Shown here: one piece after another, positions 19,203-30,787 of the stretch
How positions within the stretch are numbered: the stretch's first letter is position 1
How the letters are laid out: each line of letters opens with the position of its first letter
Assembly: GCF_011388195.1 (NCBI RefSeq)
Contig: NZ_CP049990.1
Coordinates: 2,666,001 to 2,730,000 of the forward strand
Length of the DNA stretch: 64,000 nt
Source: Pusillimonas sp. DMV24BSW_D
GTDB taxonomy: Bacteria; Pseudomonadota; Gammaproteobacteria; Burkholderiales; Burkholderiaceae_B
Direction: 5' to 3'
Program-made: the position numbers and the translations under genes
Notes under the pieces: model-generated
Database searches by the model: none
The model's input: only the letters and a program-made list of their open reading frames with translations
What the model was told of the DNA's origin: nothing

Positions 19203-22073
19203 TTATCGGGACTGGGCAACGCCCTTGAACTTATCGGCGAACGCCTGCTCAATAAGCGCCCTCTGTTGCTCAACGTGTTTAGCCAGATAGCCCACTGCCG
19301 GAGAGGCCGAAGCAGAGCGCCCTGCATAACCCAGGCGCTGACCGTCGGTCATGTTCTCGTACAAGTGATGCTGAATGTAGAACCAGGGCCCTTGATTCTG
19401 CGGTTCGTCCTGCACCCAAATGATCTCTTTGGCATTGGGGTATTTCTGCAATTCAGCCTGGAATGCCTTATGGGCAAACGGATACAACTGCTCAATACGC
19501 AAAATGACGACATCGCTGCGTTCACGCTCTTTGCGGGCATTCATTAAATCGTAGTACACCTTGCCCGAACAAATCAGCACGCGTTTAACCTGCTCGGCGT
19601 TAATCTCGTCATGGGTTTCACCGATGACCGGCATGAAATGCTTGTCCGCCAAATCAGTTAAGGGTGAAGTTGCATCCTTATTACGCAGCAATGATTTGGG
19701 GGTGAACAAAATGAGCGGCTTGCGGAACGGCCGGATCATCTGACGACGCAGCACGTGGAAAATTTGTGCCGCGTTAGTGGGCTGGATGACCTGCATATTG
19801 TTGTCTGCACACAATTGCAGGAAACGCTCGATACGTGCCGAAGAGTGCTCAGGCCCTTGACCTTCATAACCATGCGGCAACATGAGTGTCAGACCGCATT
19901 GACGACCCCACTTGGCCTCACCAGAAGAAATGAATTGATCAATCACTACCTGGGCACCGTTCACGAAATCGCCAAACTGGGCTTCCCAAATAGTTAGCGT
20001 ATTGGGCTCAGCCGATGCATAACCATACTCGAACGCCAGAACGGCTTCTTCCGACAAGACCGAATCGATGACTGAAAACAGCGCCTGGTTTTCAGACACA
20101 TTTTGCAGCGGGATATAAGCACCGTCATTCCAGCGCTCACGTTTCTGGTCGTGCAACACAGCATGACGATGGGTAAACGTGCCGCGACCTGAGTCCTGAC
20201 CTGTGATCCGAATGGGATAACCAGACGCAACCAGTGTTGCAAACGCCAGGTGCTCGCCCATACCCCAGTCCAGGGGCTGCTCGCCACGGGCCATTTTCTG
20301 GCGTTCACCCAACAAGCGCTTGACCAACGGGTGCACAGTGAAATTATCAGGCACCGTGGTTATGCGCTCACCAATACGAGTAAGCTCGGCCAGGGGAATT
20401 GCCGTGTCGGCTTGATCCGTCCATTTTGCATTCAGGAATGGAGACCAATCGGTTGCATATTTGTTCTTGTAGTCGGTTAAAACAGGTTCAACTGTTTTTT
20501 GCCCGTCTTCCATGAGCTGACGATAGTCTTTGACCATATCATCGGGCTCGTTGTCGGATAACACACCTTGCGCAATCAGTTTGTCGGCGTAAAACTTGCG
20601 TGTGCCGGGATGCTGGCCAATGCTTTTATACATCAGCGGCTGGGTAAGAGACGGCGTGTCTTGTTCGTTGTGACCCAGTTTGCGGAAACACACAATATCC
20701 ACAACGACGTCGTGCTTGAACTGCCGGCGGTAATCGAGCGCCAACTCAGTAACGTAAACCACTGCCTCGGGGTCATCGCCGTTCACATGGAACACCGGAG
20801 CCTCAATCATTTTTACAACATCGGTACAGTAAAGCGTGGAACGAGAATCGCGTGGGTCGGACGTCGTGAAACCAATTTGGTTGTTAATCACGATGTGGAA
20901 TGTACCGCCCGTACCATAACCGCGCGTTTGCGCCAGGTTCAGGGTTTCCATTACAACGCCCTGGCCGGCAAAGGCGGCGTCGCCATGAACCAGTACCGGC
21001 ATGACCTGATCGCCTTCTTCGTCGTTGCGACGGTCTTGACGGGCGCGCACACTACCCTCGACAACAGGGTTAACAATTTCCAAATGGGACGGATTAAACG
21101 CCAGCGACAAGTGAACAGGGCCACCACGAGTCGACAAGTCGCTTGAAAAACCGTTGTGATACTTGACGTCGCCATCGCTAAGCACCTGGCTGTACTTGCC
21201 TTCAAATTCGGCAAATAGGTCGCCGGGCATTTTGCCCATAATGTTCACCAGCAGGTTCAAACGACCGCGGTGAGCCATGCCCACGACAATTTCCTGCACG
21301 CCATTCTCACCAGCATGGTTCACAACCTCATCCATCGCAGCGATAAAGCTTTCCCCCCCTTCAAGAGAGAAACGCTTCTGGCCGACATACTTGGTATGTA
21401 AATACCGTTCCAGACCTTCTGCTTCAGTAAGTTGCTTAAGAATATGTCGCTTGCGCTCGGGTGCATACGCCGGGACGCCCAGAGTTGACTCAAGGCGTTC
21501 CTGAATCCAGCGCTTGGCTGCCGGATCGGAGATATGCATGAATTCGACACCAATTGAGCGACAGTAGGTGTCGCGCAATGCCTTGAGCATATCGCGCAAG
21601 GTCATGGTTTCGGATTTGGTAAAGTACGTGTTCGTGGCCGAATAAACCTGGTCAAGGTCTGACTCGGTTAAGCCATAGAAGGCCGGATCAAGCTCGGGTA
21701 TGTTCGGGCGATCCTGGCGCTTCAGTGGGTCGAGATCAGCAATACGCGCGCCCAGTGAACGATACGCCGCGATAAGCGACTGAACGTAAACCTGCTTGCC
21801 GGCAACGGCCAGGTCGGGCTGAGCCGAGTGACGCACAAACGCATTGTTTTTGGCACGTTCGGCAAACGACTGCTGAATAGGTGCATGCGCTTGATCACGG
21901 ACACCTTCCTTGCCGTCAGGCGCAGGAAGATGCTGAAGCTGGTCGAAATAATTTCGCCATTCCTCTGCTACCGAACCAGGATTGTCGAGATAAGCTTCGT
22001 AGAGTTCCTCTACATAAGGGGCATTACTGCCAAACAGGTAAGAATTACTTAATGATTCAAGTTGTGATGACAT
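19203..22073 (-). CDS. sucA: 2-oxoglutarate dehydrogenase E1
   Basis: Thiamine diphosphate enzyme that decarboxylates 2-oxoglutarate in the TCA cycle. 956 residues, normal for the family. Seen: N-terminal E2-binding segment ([20 protein letters not shown]), thiamine-binding region ([17 protein letters not shown] followed by [17 protein letters not shown]), and the transketolase-like C-terminal half ([17 protein letters not shown]). First gene of its operon, reading away from maeB. Confidence 0.97.
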   Translation of the reverse strand: MSSQLESLSNSYLFGSNAPYVEELYEAYLDNPGSVAEEWRNYFDQLQHLPAPDGKEGVRDQAHAPIQQSFAERAKNNAFVRHSAQPDLAVAGKQVYVQSLIAAYRSLGARIADLDPLKRQDRPNIPELDPAFYGLTESDLDQVYSATNTYFTKSETMTLRDMLKALRDTYCRSIGVEFMHISDPAAKRWIQERLESTLGVPAYAPERKRHILKQLTEAEGLERYLHTKYVGQKRFSLEGGESFIAAMDEVVNHAGENGVQEIVVGMAHRGRLNLLVNIMGKMPGDLFAEFEGKYSQVLSDGDVKYHNGFSSDLSTRGGPVHLSLAFNPSHLEIVNPVVEGSVRARQDRRNDEEGDQVMPVLVHGDAAFAGQGVVMETLNLAQTRGYGTGGTFHIVINNQIGFTTSDPRDSRSTLYCTDVVKMIEAPVFHVNGDDPEAVVYVTELALDYRRQFKHDVVVDIVCFRKLGHNEQDTPSLTQPLMYKSIGQHPGTRKFYADKLIAQGVLSDNEPDDMVKDYRQLMEDGQKTVEPVLTDYKNKYATDWSPFLNAKWTDQADTAIPLAELTRIGERITTVPDNFTVHPLVKRLLGERQKMARGEQPLDWGMGEHLAFATLVASGYPIRITGQDSGRGTFTHRHAVLHDQKRERWNDGAYIPLQNVSENQALFSVIDSVLSEEAVLAFEYGYASAEPNTLTIWEAQFGDFVNGAQVVIDQFISSGEAKWGRQCGLTLMLPHGYEGQGPEHSSARIERFLQLCADNNMQVIQPTNAAQIFHVLRRQMIRPFRKPLILFTPKSLLRNKDATSPLTDLADKHFMPVIGETHDEINAEQVKRVLICSGKVYYDLMNARKERERSDVVILRIEQLYPFAHKAFQAELQKYPNAKEIIWVQDEPQNQGPWFYIQHHLYENMTDGQRLGYAGRSASASPAVGYLAKHVEQQRALIEQAFADKFKGVAQSR

Positions 22074-22389
22074 ATATTCGCTTCACCGATCGAGTGCTTC
22101 ACTCGTTATGATGCAGGACAACCTTCCGCGACACGGCCAGACCGAATAGCGGATAGCGGGGGGCAGAAGGCAACGTACGACGCCTCAAGTGCCGTATTGC
22201 AAGTAAGTATAACCACAAACAAAATGGAATGTAACAGCGAGCCCCGAAAGACCGCGAATTTACGAGTGCAACGTTGAAATTAACTGACACCTGCGCCAAT
22301 TTGGGCATTTCAAGATGCATGCATTTTATATATGGTGTATTTTTTACGTTTCTTTTAATTTTTAAGATTGTTTTCAGGAGCATCATTTT
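22074..22389. other. Divergent control region between sucA and maeB
   Basis: 316 bp with no gene. On the minus strand TATACT at 22206-22211 is a possible -10 for sucA, with no convincing -35. AGGAG at 22376-22380 is the maeB ribosome binding site, 9 nt before ATG 22390. The stretch nearest maeB is AT-rich. No operator repeat like those near mdh and acnB was found. Confidence 0.5.
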
Positions 22390-24696
22390 ATGGACGCCAA
22401 GGCGGACCTTTCTAAACTGGCACTCGACTATCACGCCAACCCCCAGCCCGGAAAAATTTCCGTTACACCCACCAAAACATTGGCCAATCAAGATGACTTA
22501 TCTTTGGCATACTCGCCCGGGGTTGCGGTGGCCAGCATGGCCATTTACGAGGGCGGGGAAGAGGCGGCGGCCAAGTACACATCGCGTTCCAACCTGGTCG
22601 GTGTCGTAACCAACGGGACGGCTGTTCTGGGCTTGGGTAACATTGGCCCGCTTGCGGCAAAGCCCGTTATGGAAGGCAAAGGTTGTTTGTTCAAAAAATT
22701 CGCCGGTATCGACGTTTTCGATATCGAATTAGCTGAAAACGATCCGGATAAACTGGTTGATATCATCGCTGCAATGGAGCCCACACTGGGCGGTGTCAAC
22801 CTCGAAGACATCAAAGCGCCGGAATGCTTCTATATTGAAAGGAAGTTGCGCGAACGCATGAAAATCCCCGTCTTCCACGACGACCAGCACGGTACCGCCA
22901 TTATTTCAGCCGCCGCCATTCTGAATGGCCTGAAAGTGGTAAACAAGAAAATGGACGAGGTGAAACTGGTGTGTTCGGGGGCCGGTGCCGCCGCCATCGC
23001 CTGCTTGAACTTGCTGGTGCATTTGGGCCTAAAGAAAGAAAACACCTATGTTGTTGATTCGCGCGGCGTAATTTGGGAGGGCCGTGACGAAAACATGGAA
23101 CCCACCAAAGCCGCTTACGCCCAAAAAACCGATGACCGCACACTGGCTGATGTCTGCGCAGACGCGGACGTGTTTCTGGGTTGCTCGGCACCCGGAGTGC
23201 TGAAAGCGGAAATGGTCAAAAGCATGGCGGAACGTCCGCTCATTCTGGCACTGGCCAACCCCGAACCGGAAATACGGCCTGAACTTGCGAAAGAAGTTCG
23301 TCCGGATTGCGTCATTGCGACTGGTCGTTCCGACTACCCGAACCAAGTGAACAACGTGTTGTGCTTCCCCTTCATTTTCCGCGGCGCCATGGATGTCGGT
23401 GCGACGGTCATTAACGAAGAGATGAAGCTGGCGTGTGTTAAAGCCATTGCCGAACTGGCGGAAGCCGAACAAAACGACGAAGTTGCGATGGCGTATGCGG
23501 GGCAGGAACTGAGTTTCGGGCCTGACTACATCATCCCGAAACCATTCGACCCGCGCCTTATTATCAAAATTGCGCCCGCAGTAGCCGAAGCCGCGACCGT
23601 TTCGGGCGTAGCCCGGCGCCCCATTGAAGACATGGAGGCTTATCGGCAAAAGCTTATGAGCCTGGTGTATCACACCGGCCAGCTAATGCGACCTTTGTTC
23701 ATGCAGGCCAAAAATGCGCCCAAGCGCGTTATCTACGCCGACGGTGAAGACGAACGCGTGTTGCGCGCAATACAAACCGTGCTCGACGAAAACATTGCCA
23801 AACCAATTCTAATCGGTCGCCCGGCCGTCATTGAAATGCGCGTGCGCAAATTTGGTCTGCGATTGATTCCGGGCGAGAACATCGAAATTGTGAATCCCGA
23901 AGACGATGAGCGCTTCCACGAAACCTGGACGGGCTACTACAAGCTTCAAGGGCGCAATGGCGTGACGCCTGAGATTGCCAAGGCCATGGTACGCAAGCAC
24001 AACTCACTCATCGGCGCCATGCTGCTCCAGCGCGGCGACGCCGATGCCCTGATTTGCGGAGTATCCAGCCGTTTTGACAACCAACTACGTTACATCGACG
24101 AGGTTATCGGCTTGAAGCCCGGCGTACAAACTTATGCAGCCATGAACGTTCTCATGCTGCCCGACCAAACGCTATTCATATGCGACACACATGTAAACGA
24201 AAACCCTTCAGCCGAAGAGATTGCCGAAATGACAATTCAGGCGGCTGCAGAAATTTTGCGTTTTGGTGTTGTACCGAAAATCGCCCTGCTCTCACATTCC
24301 AACTTCGGCAGTCGTCCAACGGAGTCTTCGCGCAAAATGTCCAAAGCACGGCAACTCATTAATGAACGTGCACCATATTTGGAAATAGACGGTGAAATGC
24401 ACGCCGATGCCGCCCTTTCAGAGAAAATTCGCAATAAAGCCTATCCCGACTCAACACTGAAAGGCCCGGCAAACCTGTTAATCACACCGAATCTGGATGC
24501 CGGCAACATTACCTACAATATGTTGAAAATGACCGGAAGTAATGGCGTCTCCATGGGGCCGGTCTTACTGGGGGCGGCACGTCCGGTCCATATCCTGACC
24601 ACAAGCGCCACCGTTCGACGTATTGTGAACATGACTGCACTGGCGGTTGTGGATGCGCAACAAGAGTCTCAAGCAAAACACGCTTCGAATACGTGA
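22390..24696 (+). CDS. maeB: NADP-dependent malic enzyme with phosphotransacetylase-like domain
   Basis: Oxidatively decarboxylates malate to pyruvate, making NADPH. 768 residues in two parts: malic enzyme (about 1-430) with [30 protein letters not shown] and nucleotide site [14 protein letters not shown]; then a phosphotransacetylase-like domain (about 430-768) with [15 protein letters not shown]. The C-terminal domain is regulatory in studied homologues and usually lacks transferase activity. Single gene with a strong terminator. Confidence 0.96.
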   Translation: MDAKADLSKLALDYHANPQPGKISVTPTKTLANQDDLSLAYSPGVAVASMAIYEGGEEAAAKYTSRSNLVGVVTNGTAVLGLGNIGPLAAKPVMEGKGCLFKKFAGIDVFDIELAENDPDKLVDIIAAMEPTLGGVNLEDIKAPECFYIERKLRERMKIPVFHDDQHGTAIISAAAILNGLKVVNKKMDEVKLVCSGAGAAAIACLNLLVHLGLKKENTYVVDSRGVIWEGRDENMEPTKAAYAQKTDDRTLADVCADADVFLGCSAPGVLKAEMVKSMAERPLILALANPEPEIRPELAKEVRPDCVIATGRSDYPNQVNNVLCFPFIFRGAMDVGATVINEEMKLACVKAIAELAEAEQNDEVAMAYAGQELSFGPDYIIPKPFDPRLIIKIAPAVAEAATVSGVARRPIEDMEAYRQKLMSLVYHTGQLMRPLFMQAKNAPKRVIYADGEDERVLRAIQTVLDENIAKPILIGRPAVIEMRVRKFGLRLIPGENIEIVNPEDDERFHETWTGYYKLQGRNGVTPEIAKAMVRKHNSLIGAMLLQRGDADALICGVSSRFDNQLRYIDEVIGLKPGVQTYAAMNVLMLPDQTLFICDTHVNENPSAEEIAEMTIQAAAEILRFGVVPKIALLSHSNFGSRPTESSRKMSKARQLINERAPYLEIDGEMHADAALSEKIRNKAYPDSTLKGPANLLITPNLDAGNITYNMLKMTGSNGVSMGPVLLGAARPVHILTTSATVRRIVNMTALAVVDAQQESQAKHASNT

Positions 24697-24712
24697 TCAT
24701 CAGAGCGCAATA

Positions 24713-24750
24713 AAAGAGGCTGCCGGAATCATACCGGCAGCCTCTTTTTT
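24713..24750 (+). terminator. Bidirectional terminator between maeB and gltA
   Basis: 14-bp inverted repeat (AAAGAGGCTGCCGG and its complement) with a 7-nt loop and T-run. A-tract on the other side allows it to stop gltA transcripts from the minus strand too. Confidence 0.92.
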
Positions 24751-24814
24751 CGAACATTTAGCTGCAGCCTGCCGCTTTACAAGGCAGCAGGCTGGAGCAC
24801 CCAGCCTATAAAAA

Positions 24815-26113
24815 TTAACGCTTAATATCGCGAACCGCAGCGCCCGTGTACAACTGACGCGGACGGCCAATTTTGTACTCGGGGTCGGACAACATTTCAT
24901 CCCACTGAGCGATCCAGCCCACGGTACGTGCCAAAGCAAAAATGGCGGTAAACAACGAGGTAGGAATACCAATGGCGCGCTGAACGATACCCGAATAGAA
25001 GTCAACGTTCGGATAGAGTTTGCGATCAACGAAGTATGGATCTTCCAGCGCAATACGCTCAAGCTCCATGGCCAGTTTGAACAAGGGGTCGTTTTCCAGG
25101 CCCAGCGCTGTCAAGACTTCCTTGCATGTTGCCTGCATTAGCTTGGCGCGTGGGTCGTAATTCTTGTATACGCGATGACCAAAACCCATAAGGCGAACGC
25201 CCGAAGATTTGTCTTTGACTTTCTCCATGAATTCGCCCACTTTAGCCACACCACCTTCAGCCTGAAGCTGTTCGAGCATTTGCAGGCAAGCTTCGTTGGC
25301 ACCACCGTGAGCAGGGCCCCACAAGCAGGCTACGCCAGAAGCAATGGCTGCGAAAGGATTCGTTCCGGACGACCCGCACAAACGCACCGTTGAGGTGGAG
25401 GCGTTTTGCTCATGATCGGCATGCAAAATAAAGATACGATCAAGCGCTCGCTCAACCACTTCATTTACCTGATAGTCTTCGCAAGGTGTAGCAAACATCA
25501 TGCGCAGGAAATTTCCGGTATAGGAAAGATCGTTACGCGGGTAGATGTAAGGCTGGCCTTGGTTGTATTTGTATGCCATGGCCACCAGCGTAGGCATTTT
25601 GGCAATAAGACGAATCGCCGAAATTTCGCGATGACGGGCATTCGTGATGTCGGTTGAGTCGTGATAGAACGCCGACAATGCACCCACCAAACCTGTAAGC
25701 ACAGCCATAGGATGCGCGTCGCGACGGAATCCGCGCATAAACAACTGCAGTTGCTCGTGCACCATGGTGTGATGCGTTACCAGGCTATCAAAATCTTGCT
25801 TCTGATTAGCATCAGGCAGTTCGCCGTTCAGGATCAGGTAGCTGACATCCATGAAGTCGCAGTTTTCAGCCAACTGCTCAATGGGATAGCCGCGATACAA
25901 CAACTGGCCTTTATCGCCGTCGATGTAAGTAATGGCCGATTCGCACGAAGCCGTTGCCAGAAATCCCGGATCGTAGGTAAACATTCCGGTTTGGCCGTAC
26001 AGCTTGCGAATGTCAATAACGTCGGGCCCAATCGTGCCCTGGTACACCGGAAACTCAACCGATGCGCTATCGTCTGAGAACGATAGGGTGGCTTTTTTAT
26101 CTGACAGTTGCAT
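24815..26113 (-). CDS. gltA: Citrate synthase
   Basis: Condenses oxaloacetate and acetyl-CoA to citrate. 432 residues, size of the NADH-sensitive hexameric type I enzyme. Catalytic positions are visible: [24 protein letters not shown] and PNVDFYSG. N-terminal beta-rich domain ([20 protein letters not shown]) is typical of the gram-negative form. Last gene of sdhC-sdhD-sdhA-sdhB-sdhE-gltA, 17 bp after sdhE. Confidence 0.97.
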   Translation of the reverse strand: MQLSDKKATLSFSDDSASVEFPVYQGTIGPDVIDIRKLYGQTGMFTYDPGFLATASCESAITYIDGDKGQLLYRGYPIEQLAENCDFMDVSYLILNGELPDANQKQDFDSLVTHHTMVHEQLQLFMRGFRRDAHPMAVLTGLVGALSAFYHDSTDITNARHREISAIRLIAKMPTLVAMAYKYNQGQPYIYPRNDLSYTGNFLRMMFATPCEDYQVNEVVERALDRIFILHADHEQNASTSTVRLCGSSGTNPFAAIASGVACLWGPAHGGANEACLQMLEQLQAEGGVAKVGEFMEKVKDKSSGVRLMGFGHRVYKNYDPRAKLMQATCKEVLTALGLENDPLFKLAMELERIALEDPYFVDRKLYPNVDFYSGIVQRAIGIPTSLFTAIFALARTVGWIAQWDEMLSDPEYKIGRPRQLYTGAAVRDIKR

Positions 26114-26130
26114 TACTTTTCCTCAAAAAT

Positions 26131-26394
26131 TTACAGCTCCCGCATTTGCTTTACCAGACGCTGGATATCAGGCGTGTTATATGCCCCTTCCAGCTCCTTG
26201 CGGCCCAGCAATACGTCAAGCAAATCGTTATCGCCCATATCGAACAAACAGGTCAACGCGGCGACATCGGCAGTGGTTAGTTGAGTTTCGTACTGATCGA
26301 GAAACTTCGTGATGATCAGGTCGTTTTCCAACAAACCGCGTCGTGCCCGCCAACGCAGGCGGGCACGCTCAAGTTCAGTCAATTCTTTGCTCAT
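26131..26394 (-). CDS. sdhE: FAD assembly factor SdhE
   Basis: Small protein that promotes covalent flavin attachment to SdhA. 87 residues from ATG 26394 (MSKELTELERARLRW), 14 bp after sdhB; the frame is open further upstream but that part overlaps sdhB and is not family sequence. The key RGxxE motif is seen as RRGLLENDLI. The position between sdhB and gltA is conserved in Burkholderiales. Confidence 0.94.
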   Translation of the reverse strand: MSKELTELERARLRWRARRGLLENDLIITKFLDQYETQLTTADVAALTCLFDMGDNDLLDVLLGRKELEGAYNTPDIQRLVKQMREL

Positions 26395-26408
26395 ACACTC
26401 ACAGCACG

Positions 26409-27125
26409 TTAAATGCTGCGACGAACCAGCAATTCTTTGATTTTTCCGATTGCCTTGGACGGATTCAACCCTTTCGGACAGACTTCCGTACAGTTCATAA
26501 TGGTATGGCAACGGAACAAACGATAAGGATCCTCAAGATTATCCAAACGTTCAGCCGTTGCTTCATCACGTGAATCGGCAATAAACCGGTAGGCCTGCAA
26601 CAAACCTGCCGGGCCAACGAACTTGTCGGGGTTCCACCAGAACGACGGGCAAGACGTTGAACAACAGGCACAAAGAATGCACTCATACAAGCCGTCGATC
26701 TCTTCACGGGCCGCCGGCGTTTGCAGACGTTCGCGCTCTGGAGGAGGCTGATCGTTGATCAGGAACGGTTTAACCGAATGGTACTGATTGAAGAAATGTG
26801 TCATGTCGACGATCAGATCCCGCACAACCGGCAACCCGGGCAGTGGGCGCAGCACAATGGGCTGCTTCAACTCGCGTAGGTTAGTGGTACAAGCCAAACC
26901 ATTACGGCCATTGATGTTCATTGCGTCGGATCCACATACCCCTTCACGACACGAACGACGAATAGCCAGACTGTCGTCGACATCATTCTTGATCCGCACC
27001 AAGGCATCGAGCAGCATTTTGTCGGTTGGCTGCAGCTCAACCTCGAGTTTCTGCATATACGGACGCTCGTCCTTGTCGGGATCGTAGCGATAAATTTCAA
27101 ACTTGACGATACGTTTTTCGCTCAT
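26409..27125 (-). CDS. sdhB: Succinate dehydrogenase iron-sulfur subunit
   Basis: Carries electrons from SdhA flavin to quinone. 238 residues. Cysteine clusters: [20 protein letters not shown] (2Fe-2S), [12 protein letters not shown] (4Fe-4S) and [14 protein letters not shown] (3Fe-4S). 12 bp from sdhA in the operon. Confidence 0.98.
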   Translation of the reverse strand: MSEKRIVKFEIYRYDPDKDERPYMQKLEVELQPTDKMLLDALVRIKNDVDDSLAIRRSCREGVCGSDAMNINGRNGLACTTNLRELKQPIVLRPLPGLPVVRDLIVDMTHFFNQYHSVKPFLINDQPPPERERLQTPAAREEIDGLYECILCACCSTSCPSFWWNPDKFVGPAGLLQAYRFIADSRDEATAERLDNLEDPYRLFRCHTIMNCTEVCPKGLNPSKAIGKIKELLVRRSI

Positions 27126-27137
27126 TTCAATTCCTAC

Positions 27138-28916
27138 TTAGAAGGTCCGTGCCTTGGGTGGGACGCTTTCAACCGTTAACGGCTGCATTTGAACCGGCTT
27201 GTAATCCAGCTTACCGCCGTTGGAATACCACATGGTGTGACGCAACCAGTTCTCATCGTCACGATCCGGATGATCGCTCAAGGCGTGGGCACCGCGACTT
27301 TCCGTGCGATTTGCCGCAGACTTAATCGTGGCCCGGGCCACTTCAATCATGTTGGTCACTTCCAGGGCTTCGATACGCGCCGTATTGAACACTTTGGACT
27401 TGTCTGAAAAATACAGGTTGTCAACACGTGGCACCAGCGCCTCAATTGCATCAACACCCTTGTTCAGCAGCTCCAGCGTACGGAATACACCACAATGGAA
27501 CTGCATCGCATTGCGCATATCGTTACCGACGTCCTGCGATTTCTCGCCGGAGGTGCGGCTTTCCAGCTTGTTCACGCGGTCAAGGGAGTAATCGATACTG
27601 GACTCTGGAATGGTCTCGTGTGCATGTTGGCGTTCAGGGTGAGCATCCACAATATGATTGCCCGCTGCACGGCCAAAGACAATAAGATCCAGCAAGGAGT
27701 TCGTACCCAGACGATTGGCGCCGTGAACCGAAACAGCCGCGCACTCACCAATGGCATACAAGCCATTAACCACCTTCGACTCGCCATTGTGCGTTTCAAG
27801 CACCTGGCCATGGTAATTCGCTGGAATACCACCCATTTGATAGTGAATGGTAGGCACGACAGGGATAGGCTCTTTAATGGGGTCGACGTTGCCGAACTTA
27901 ATGGCAATTTCACGAATGGAAGGCAAACGCTTGTTGATCACATCGGCCCCCAGATGGTCGAGCTTCAGCAATACGTGATCGCCATTGGGGCCACAACCAC
28001 GACCTTCCTTGATTTCCTGGTCCATGGAGCGGGACACGAAATCCCGTGGCGCCAAATCTTTCAGTGTGGGCGCGTAGCGTTCCATAAAACGCTCGCCGTC
28101 TTTGTTCAGCAGAATACCGCCCTCACCACGCACCCCTTCTGTAATAAGCACGCCGGCACCGGCCACACCCGTTGGGTGGAACTGCCAGAACTCCATATCT
28201 TGCAACGGAATACCCGCGCGTGCGGCCATACCCAAGCCGTCACCCGTGTTGATGAACGCATTGGTGGAAGCCGCCCAGATACGACCCGCGCCGCCGGTTG
28301 CCAGCACCGTTGTTTTGGCCTCCAGAACGTAGATATCACCGGTTTCCATCTCCAGAGCGGTAACGCCCAGCACATCGCCTGCATCGTTACGCAACAAGTC
28401 GAGGGCCATCCACTCTACAAAAAACTGGGTACGTGCAGCCACGTTGCGCTGATAAAGCGTATGCAACATGGCATGACCGGTGCGGTCGGCCGCTGCACAG
28501 GCACGCTGCACAGGCTTTTCACCGAAATTAGCCGTGTGGCCACCGAACGGGCGCTGGTAAATAGTACCGTCGGCGTTACGGTCGAACGGCATACCAAAGT
28601 GTTCAAGCTCGTAAACCGCGTTAGGCGCCTCGCGGCACATAAACTCGATTGCGTCTTGATCGCCCAGCCAATCGGACCCTTTCACGGTATCGTACATGTG
28701 CCAATACCAATGGTCTTCGCTCATGTTGCCCAACGAAGCACTAACGCCGCCCTGGGCTGCGACCGTATGAGAACGAGTAGGAAATACCTTGGACAACACC
28801 GCAACCGATAAACCCGCTTGCGCCAGTTGCAAGGAGCAACGCATGCCGGACCCGCCGGCGCCTACAACCACCACATCGAACTGGCGGCGAGGTAAGGATT
28901 TTTTGACAGCAGTCAC
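27138..28916 (-). CDS. sdhA: Succinate dehydrogenase flavoprotein subunit
   Basis: Oxidises succinate to fumarate. 592 residues. FAD motif VVVGAGGSGMR, flavin-attachment His in RSHTVAAQGGVSASLG, active-site HPTGVAGAGVLITEG, and GANRLGTNSLLDLIVFGRAA. Starts 3 bp after the sdhD stop. A 438-codon open frame on the opposite strand (27495-28811) is a shadow of this gene. Confidence 0.98.
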   Translation of the reverse strand: MTAVKKSLPRRQFDVVVVGAGGSGMRCSLQLAQAGLSVAVLSKVFPTRSHTVAAQGGVSASLGNMSEDHWYWHMYDTVKGSDWLGDQDAIEFMCREAPNAVYELEHFGMPFDRNADGTIYQRPFGGHTANFGEKPVQRACAAADRTGHAMLHTLYQRNVAARTQFFVEWMALDLLRNDAGDVLGVTALEMETGDIYVLEAKTTVLATGGAGRIWAASTNAFINTGDGLGMAARAGIPLQDMEFWQFHPTGVAGAGVLITEGVRGEGGILLNKDGERFMERYAPTLKDLAPRDFVSRSMDQEIKEGRGCGPNGDHVLLKLDHLGADVINKRLPSIREIAIKFGNVDPIKEPIPVVPTIHYQMGGIPANYHGQVLETHNGESKVVNGLYAIGECAAVSVHGANRLGTNSLLDLIVFGRAAGNHIVDAHPERQHAHETIPESSIDYSLDRVNKLESRTSGEKSQDVGNDMRNAMQFHCGVFRTLELLNKGVDAIEALVPRVDNLYFSDKSKVFNTARIEALEVTNMIEVARATIKSAANRTESRGAHALSDHPDRDDENWLRHTMWYSNGGKLDYKPVQMQPLTVESVPPKARTF

Positions 28917-28919
28917 GGT

Positions 28920-29303
28920 TTATAGACTCCAAAGAACTTTAGCGAAATAAACAACAGAACCAATCAGCCACAAAACAGTGAGCACCTGAAGGAAAAGGCG
29001 CAAGCCTGCGGAAGTGACATAGTCCATCCAGATATCGCGAACACCAATCCACGCGTGCCAGGCCAGTGACAAAAACGCCAACGTTGCCAGCAACTGCCCT
29101 GCGGGTATTGCACCCAGTTGGAAAGTGAACAAATTCTGCCAGCTTTCGAAACTCATGCCCGACGTGAACAGAACCCCGAAAAACAGAACCAGCGTGTAAA
29201 CGGCCATGATAATGGCGGTACAGCGCTGTACGATGAAATCAAATGTGCCGTAATGGGCACCCACAACTAAACGTTTAGTACCAATACGTTCCTGAGTAGC
29301 CAT
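28920..29303 (-). CDS. sdhD: Succinate dehydrogenase membrane anchor SdhD
   Basis: Hydrophobic anchor subunit that helps bind heme b and quinone. 127 residues with three membrane segments (CTAIIMAVYTLVLFFGVLF; GQLLATLAFLSLAWHAWIGV; FLQVLTVLWLIGSVVYFAKV). The His in LAWHAWIGVRDIWMDY is the likely heme ligand. Its ATG overlaps the sdhC stop by one base (TAATG), indicating translational coupling. Confidence 0.94.
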   Translation of the reverse strand: MATQERIGTKRLVVGAHYGTFDFIVQRCTAIIMAVYTLVLFFGVLFTSGMSFESWQNLFTFQLGAIPAGQLLATLAFLSLAWHAWIGVRDIWMDYVTSAGLRLFLQVLTVLWLIGSVVYFAKVLWSL

Positions 29304-29716
29304 TACCAGACTCCAAACAATTTAAGACCGAAGATCAATGTCAGTGCCAAACTGACACCAAACACCACGCCGGCGCTCTTCTGAGCGGAAACCTTATCCA
29401 TGCCAATATGCAGGTCGAGAATCAAGTAGCGTATGCCGGCACAAAAATGGTGTAAATAACCCCAGATAAGAACCAGCAATACCAGTTTGAACAAAGGGTT
29501 GGAAACCCAGCCCTGAATGGAAGCAAATGACTCGGGCGACGTCACGCTAAGGGCGAACAACGGCACAATAACCAGCGGCAAACAGAGAAAAAGCAATGCG
29601 CCGCTGACGCGGTGCAAAATAGAGGATTTGCCTGCCAAAGGCAGATGGTAGCTGAGAATCTGCGGCACGCTTAGATTGCGGTACTGCGGACGCGGCTTGG
29701 AAGCTGAATCGGACAT
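29303..29716 (-). CDS. sdhC: Succinate dehydrogenase cytochrome b556 subunit
   Basis: Heme-binding membrane subunit. 137 residues from ATG 29716 (MSDSASKPRPQYRNL), which has GAGG upstream; an in-frame ATG at 29737 is less likely. Conserved HRVSGALLF and HHFCAGIRYLILD are seen, with three membrane segments. First structural gene of the sdh operon. The 90 bp to gntR (29717-29806) should hold the promoter, but no clear -35/-10 pair or the mdh/acnB-type operator is visible there. Confidence 0.95.
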   Translation of the reverse strand: MSDSASKPRPQYRNLSVPQILSYHLPLAGKSSILHRVSGALLFLCLPLVIVPLFALSVTSPESFASIQGWVSNPLFKLVLLVLIWGYLHHFCAGIRYLILDLHIGMDKVSAQKSAGVVFGVSLALTLIFGLKLFGVW

Positions 29717-29806
29717 GATGGCCTCGAGGTTAAACAAACAATTTATTGCAAAATGCTATTAGTATTTTCGCTTATTTCCGGGAACGGGATCAAATACAGT
29801 AACAAA

Positions 29807-30577
29807 TCAACTTAACGTATTACGGTAATGAAACCGGTCGGTCAGGTATAAGCCCCTTCTTAATTCCATGGGACGATCGCCGTAAGTGAACGACACACGC
29901 TCAACCTGGAGCACCGGACTTCCTGAAACAATATTCAAAAGCCCGGCCTGATCGTCGGAGGCGGCAACCGCCTTGATTTTCTCTTCGGCCCGCACCATGC
30001 TCACCCCATACTCTGACTCAAAAAGGGCGTACAAAGGGCCACGATAACGGGTCAACGACTCGGCCGTTAACCCTTTGAATACAGCAGCAGGCAACCAGAT
30101 ATCGTCCAAAATCGTGGGCGTTTGCTCAAAAGACAGCACACGACGCACGTTCACCACAGTATCAGATGGACGCAAATCCAATAATCGCGCAATATCAACC
30201 GGCGCCTTGATGCGCCTGGAGTCGATGATACGACTGCTTGAGGGCTTGACTTTACCGTCGTCGGGGGTAAGCCGCAAAAAACGAAACCGCACTTTTGCCT
30301 CGTTGTGCGTCGCCACAAAAGTGCCTTTACCCTGCCGGCGAATCAGCAAATGATCGGCGGCCAGTTCATCAATGGCTTTACGCACCGTCCCCTGGCTGAC
30401 ATTAAACCGCGCGGCCAGCTCGAACTCGCTGGGAATCGCCTCTCCCGGCTTCCATTCACCCTGATCAAGACTCTGCAATAGCAGTGCCTTGATTTGCTGA
30501 TACAACGGGCTATACGCCGCGCTACTTGCCGCGCGACCCGCCATAACCGCATCGTCGATGGAAGAATGATCAGCCAT
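29807..30577 (-). CDS. GntR-family (HutC-type) transcriptional regulator
   Basis: 256 residues: N-terminal winged helix (about 22-92; SPLYQQIKALLLQSLDQGEW, then GEAIPSEFELAARFNVSQGTVRKAI split across the recognition helix) and C-terminal UTRA effector-binding domain (about 110-250; TPTILDDIWLPA, RRGLYLTDRFHY). It lies between sdhC and the divergent mdh. Two long inverted repeats, one in its own upstream region and one before acnB, are the natural candidates for its binding sites. Effector unknown; a TCA or propionate intermediate is a guess from context. Confidence 0.9.
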   Translation of the reverse strand: MADHSSIDDAVMAGRAASSAAYSPLYQQIKALLLQSLDQGEWKPGEAIPSEFELAARFNVSQGTVRKAIDELAADHLLIRRQGKGTFVATHNEAKVRFRFLRLTPDDGKVKPSSSRIIDSRRIKAPVDIARLLDLRPSDTVVNVRRVLSFEQTPTILDDIWLPAAVFKGLTAESLTRYRGPLYALFESEYGVSMVRAEEKIKAVAASDDQAGLLNIVSGSPVLQVERVSFTYGDRPMELRRGLYLTDRFHYRNTLS

Positions 30578-30663
30578 ACTTGTAACAGGATTCTGTGCCT
30601 AGCACCGGATTCGAAAACGCCCGCCATTCTCGCACGCTTCGCGTTTTCTGTCTAATACTCTTT

Positions 30664-30686
30664 TGTCTTATATAAGATATAAGATA
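30664..30686. promoter_or_regulatory. Inverted-repeat operator upstream of mdh
   Basis: Arms TGTCTTATAT and ATATAAGATA around a central AAG; one mismatch from a perfect 10-bp inverted repeat. It ends 1 bp before the mdh -35 box. The same sequence recurs before acnB (35558-35580). Lies in the gntR-mdh divergent region, so it may control both. Confidence 0.85.
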
Positions 30687-30687
30687 T

Positions 30688-30716
30688 TTGACGACAGGGG
30701 TAATTTCCACTAATCT
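30688..30716 (+). promoter_or_regulatory. Sigma70 promoter of mdh
   Basis: TTGACG at 30688-30693 and TAATCT at 30711-30716 with 17-bp spacing. Transcription should start near 30723, about 65 nt before the gene. Confidence 0.75.
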
Positions 30717-30787
30717 TCAAACGATTTAAACTGCAGGGTTGAGTTACCACATTTAATTCTGTTCTCACCTTTTTCGGAGATTTGCTC

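Noticed and set aside
20568-21146. 192-codon open frame opposite sucA
   Set aside because: Lies inside conserved sucA coding sequence with no recognisable domain.
23029-23673. 214-codon open frame opposite maeB
   Set aside because: Shadow of a long conserved gene.
27495-28811. 438-codon open frame on the plus strand opposite sdhA
   Set aside because: Complete overlap with sdhA, no family resemblance, composition of an antisense shadow.
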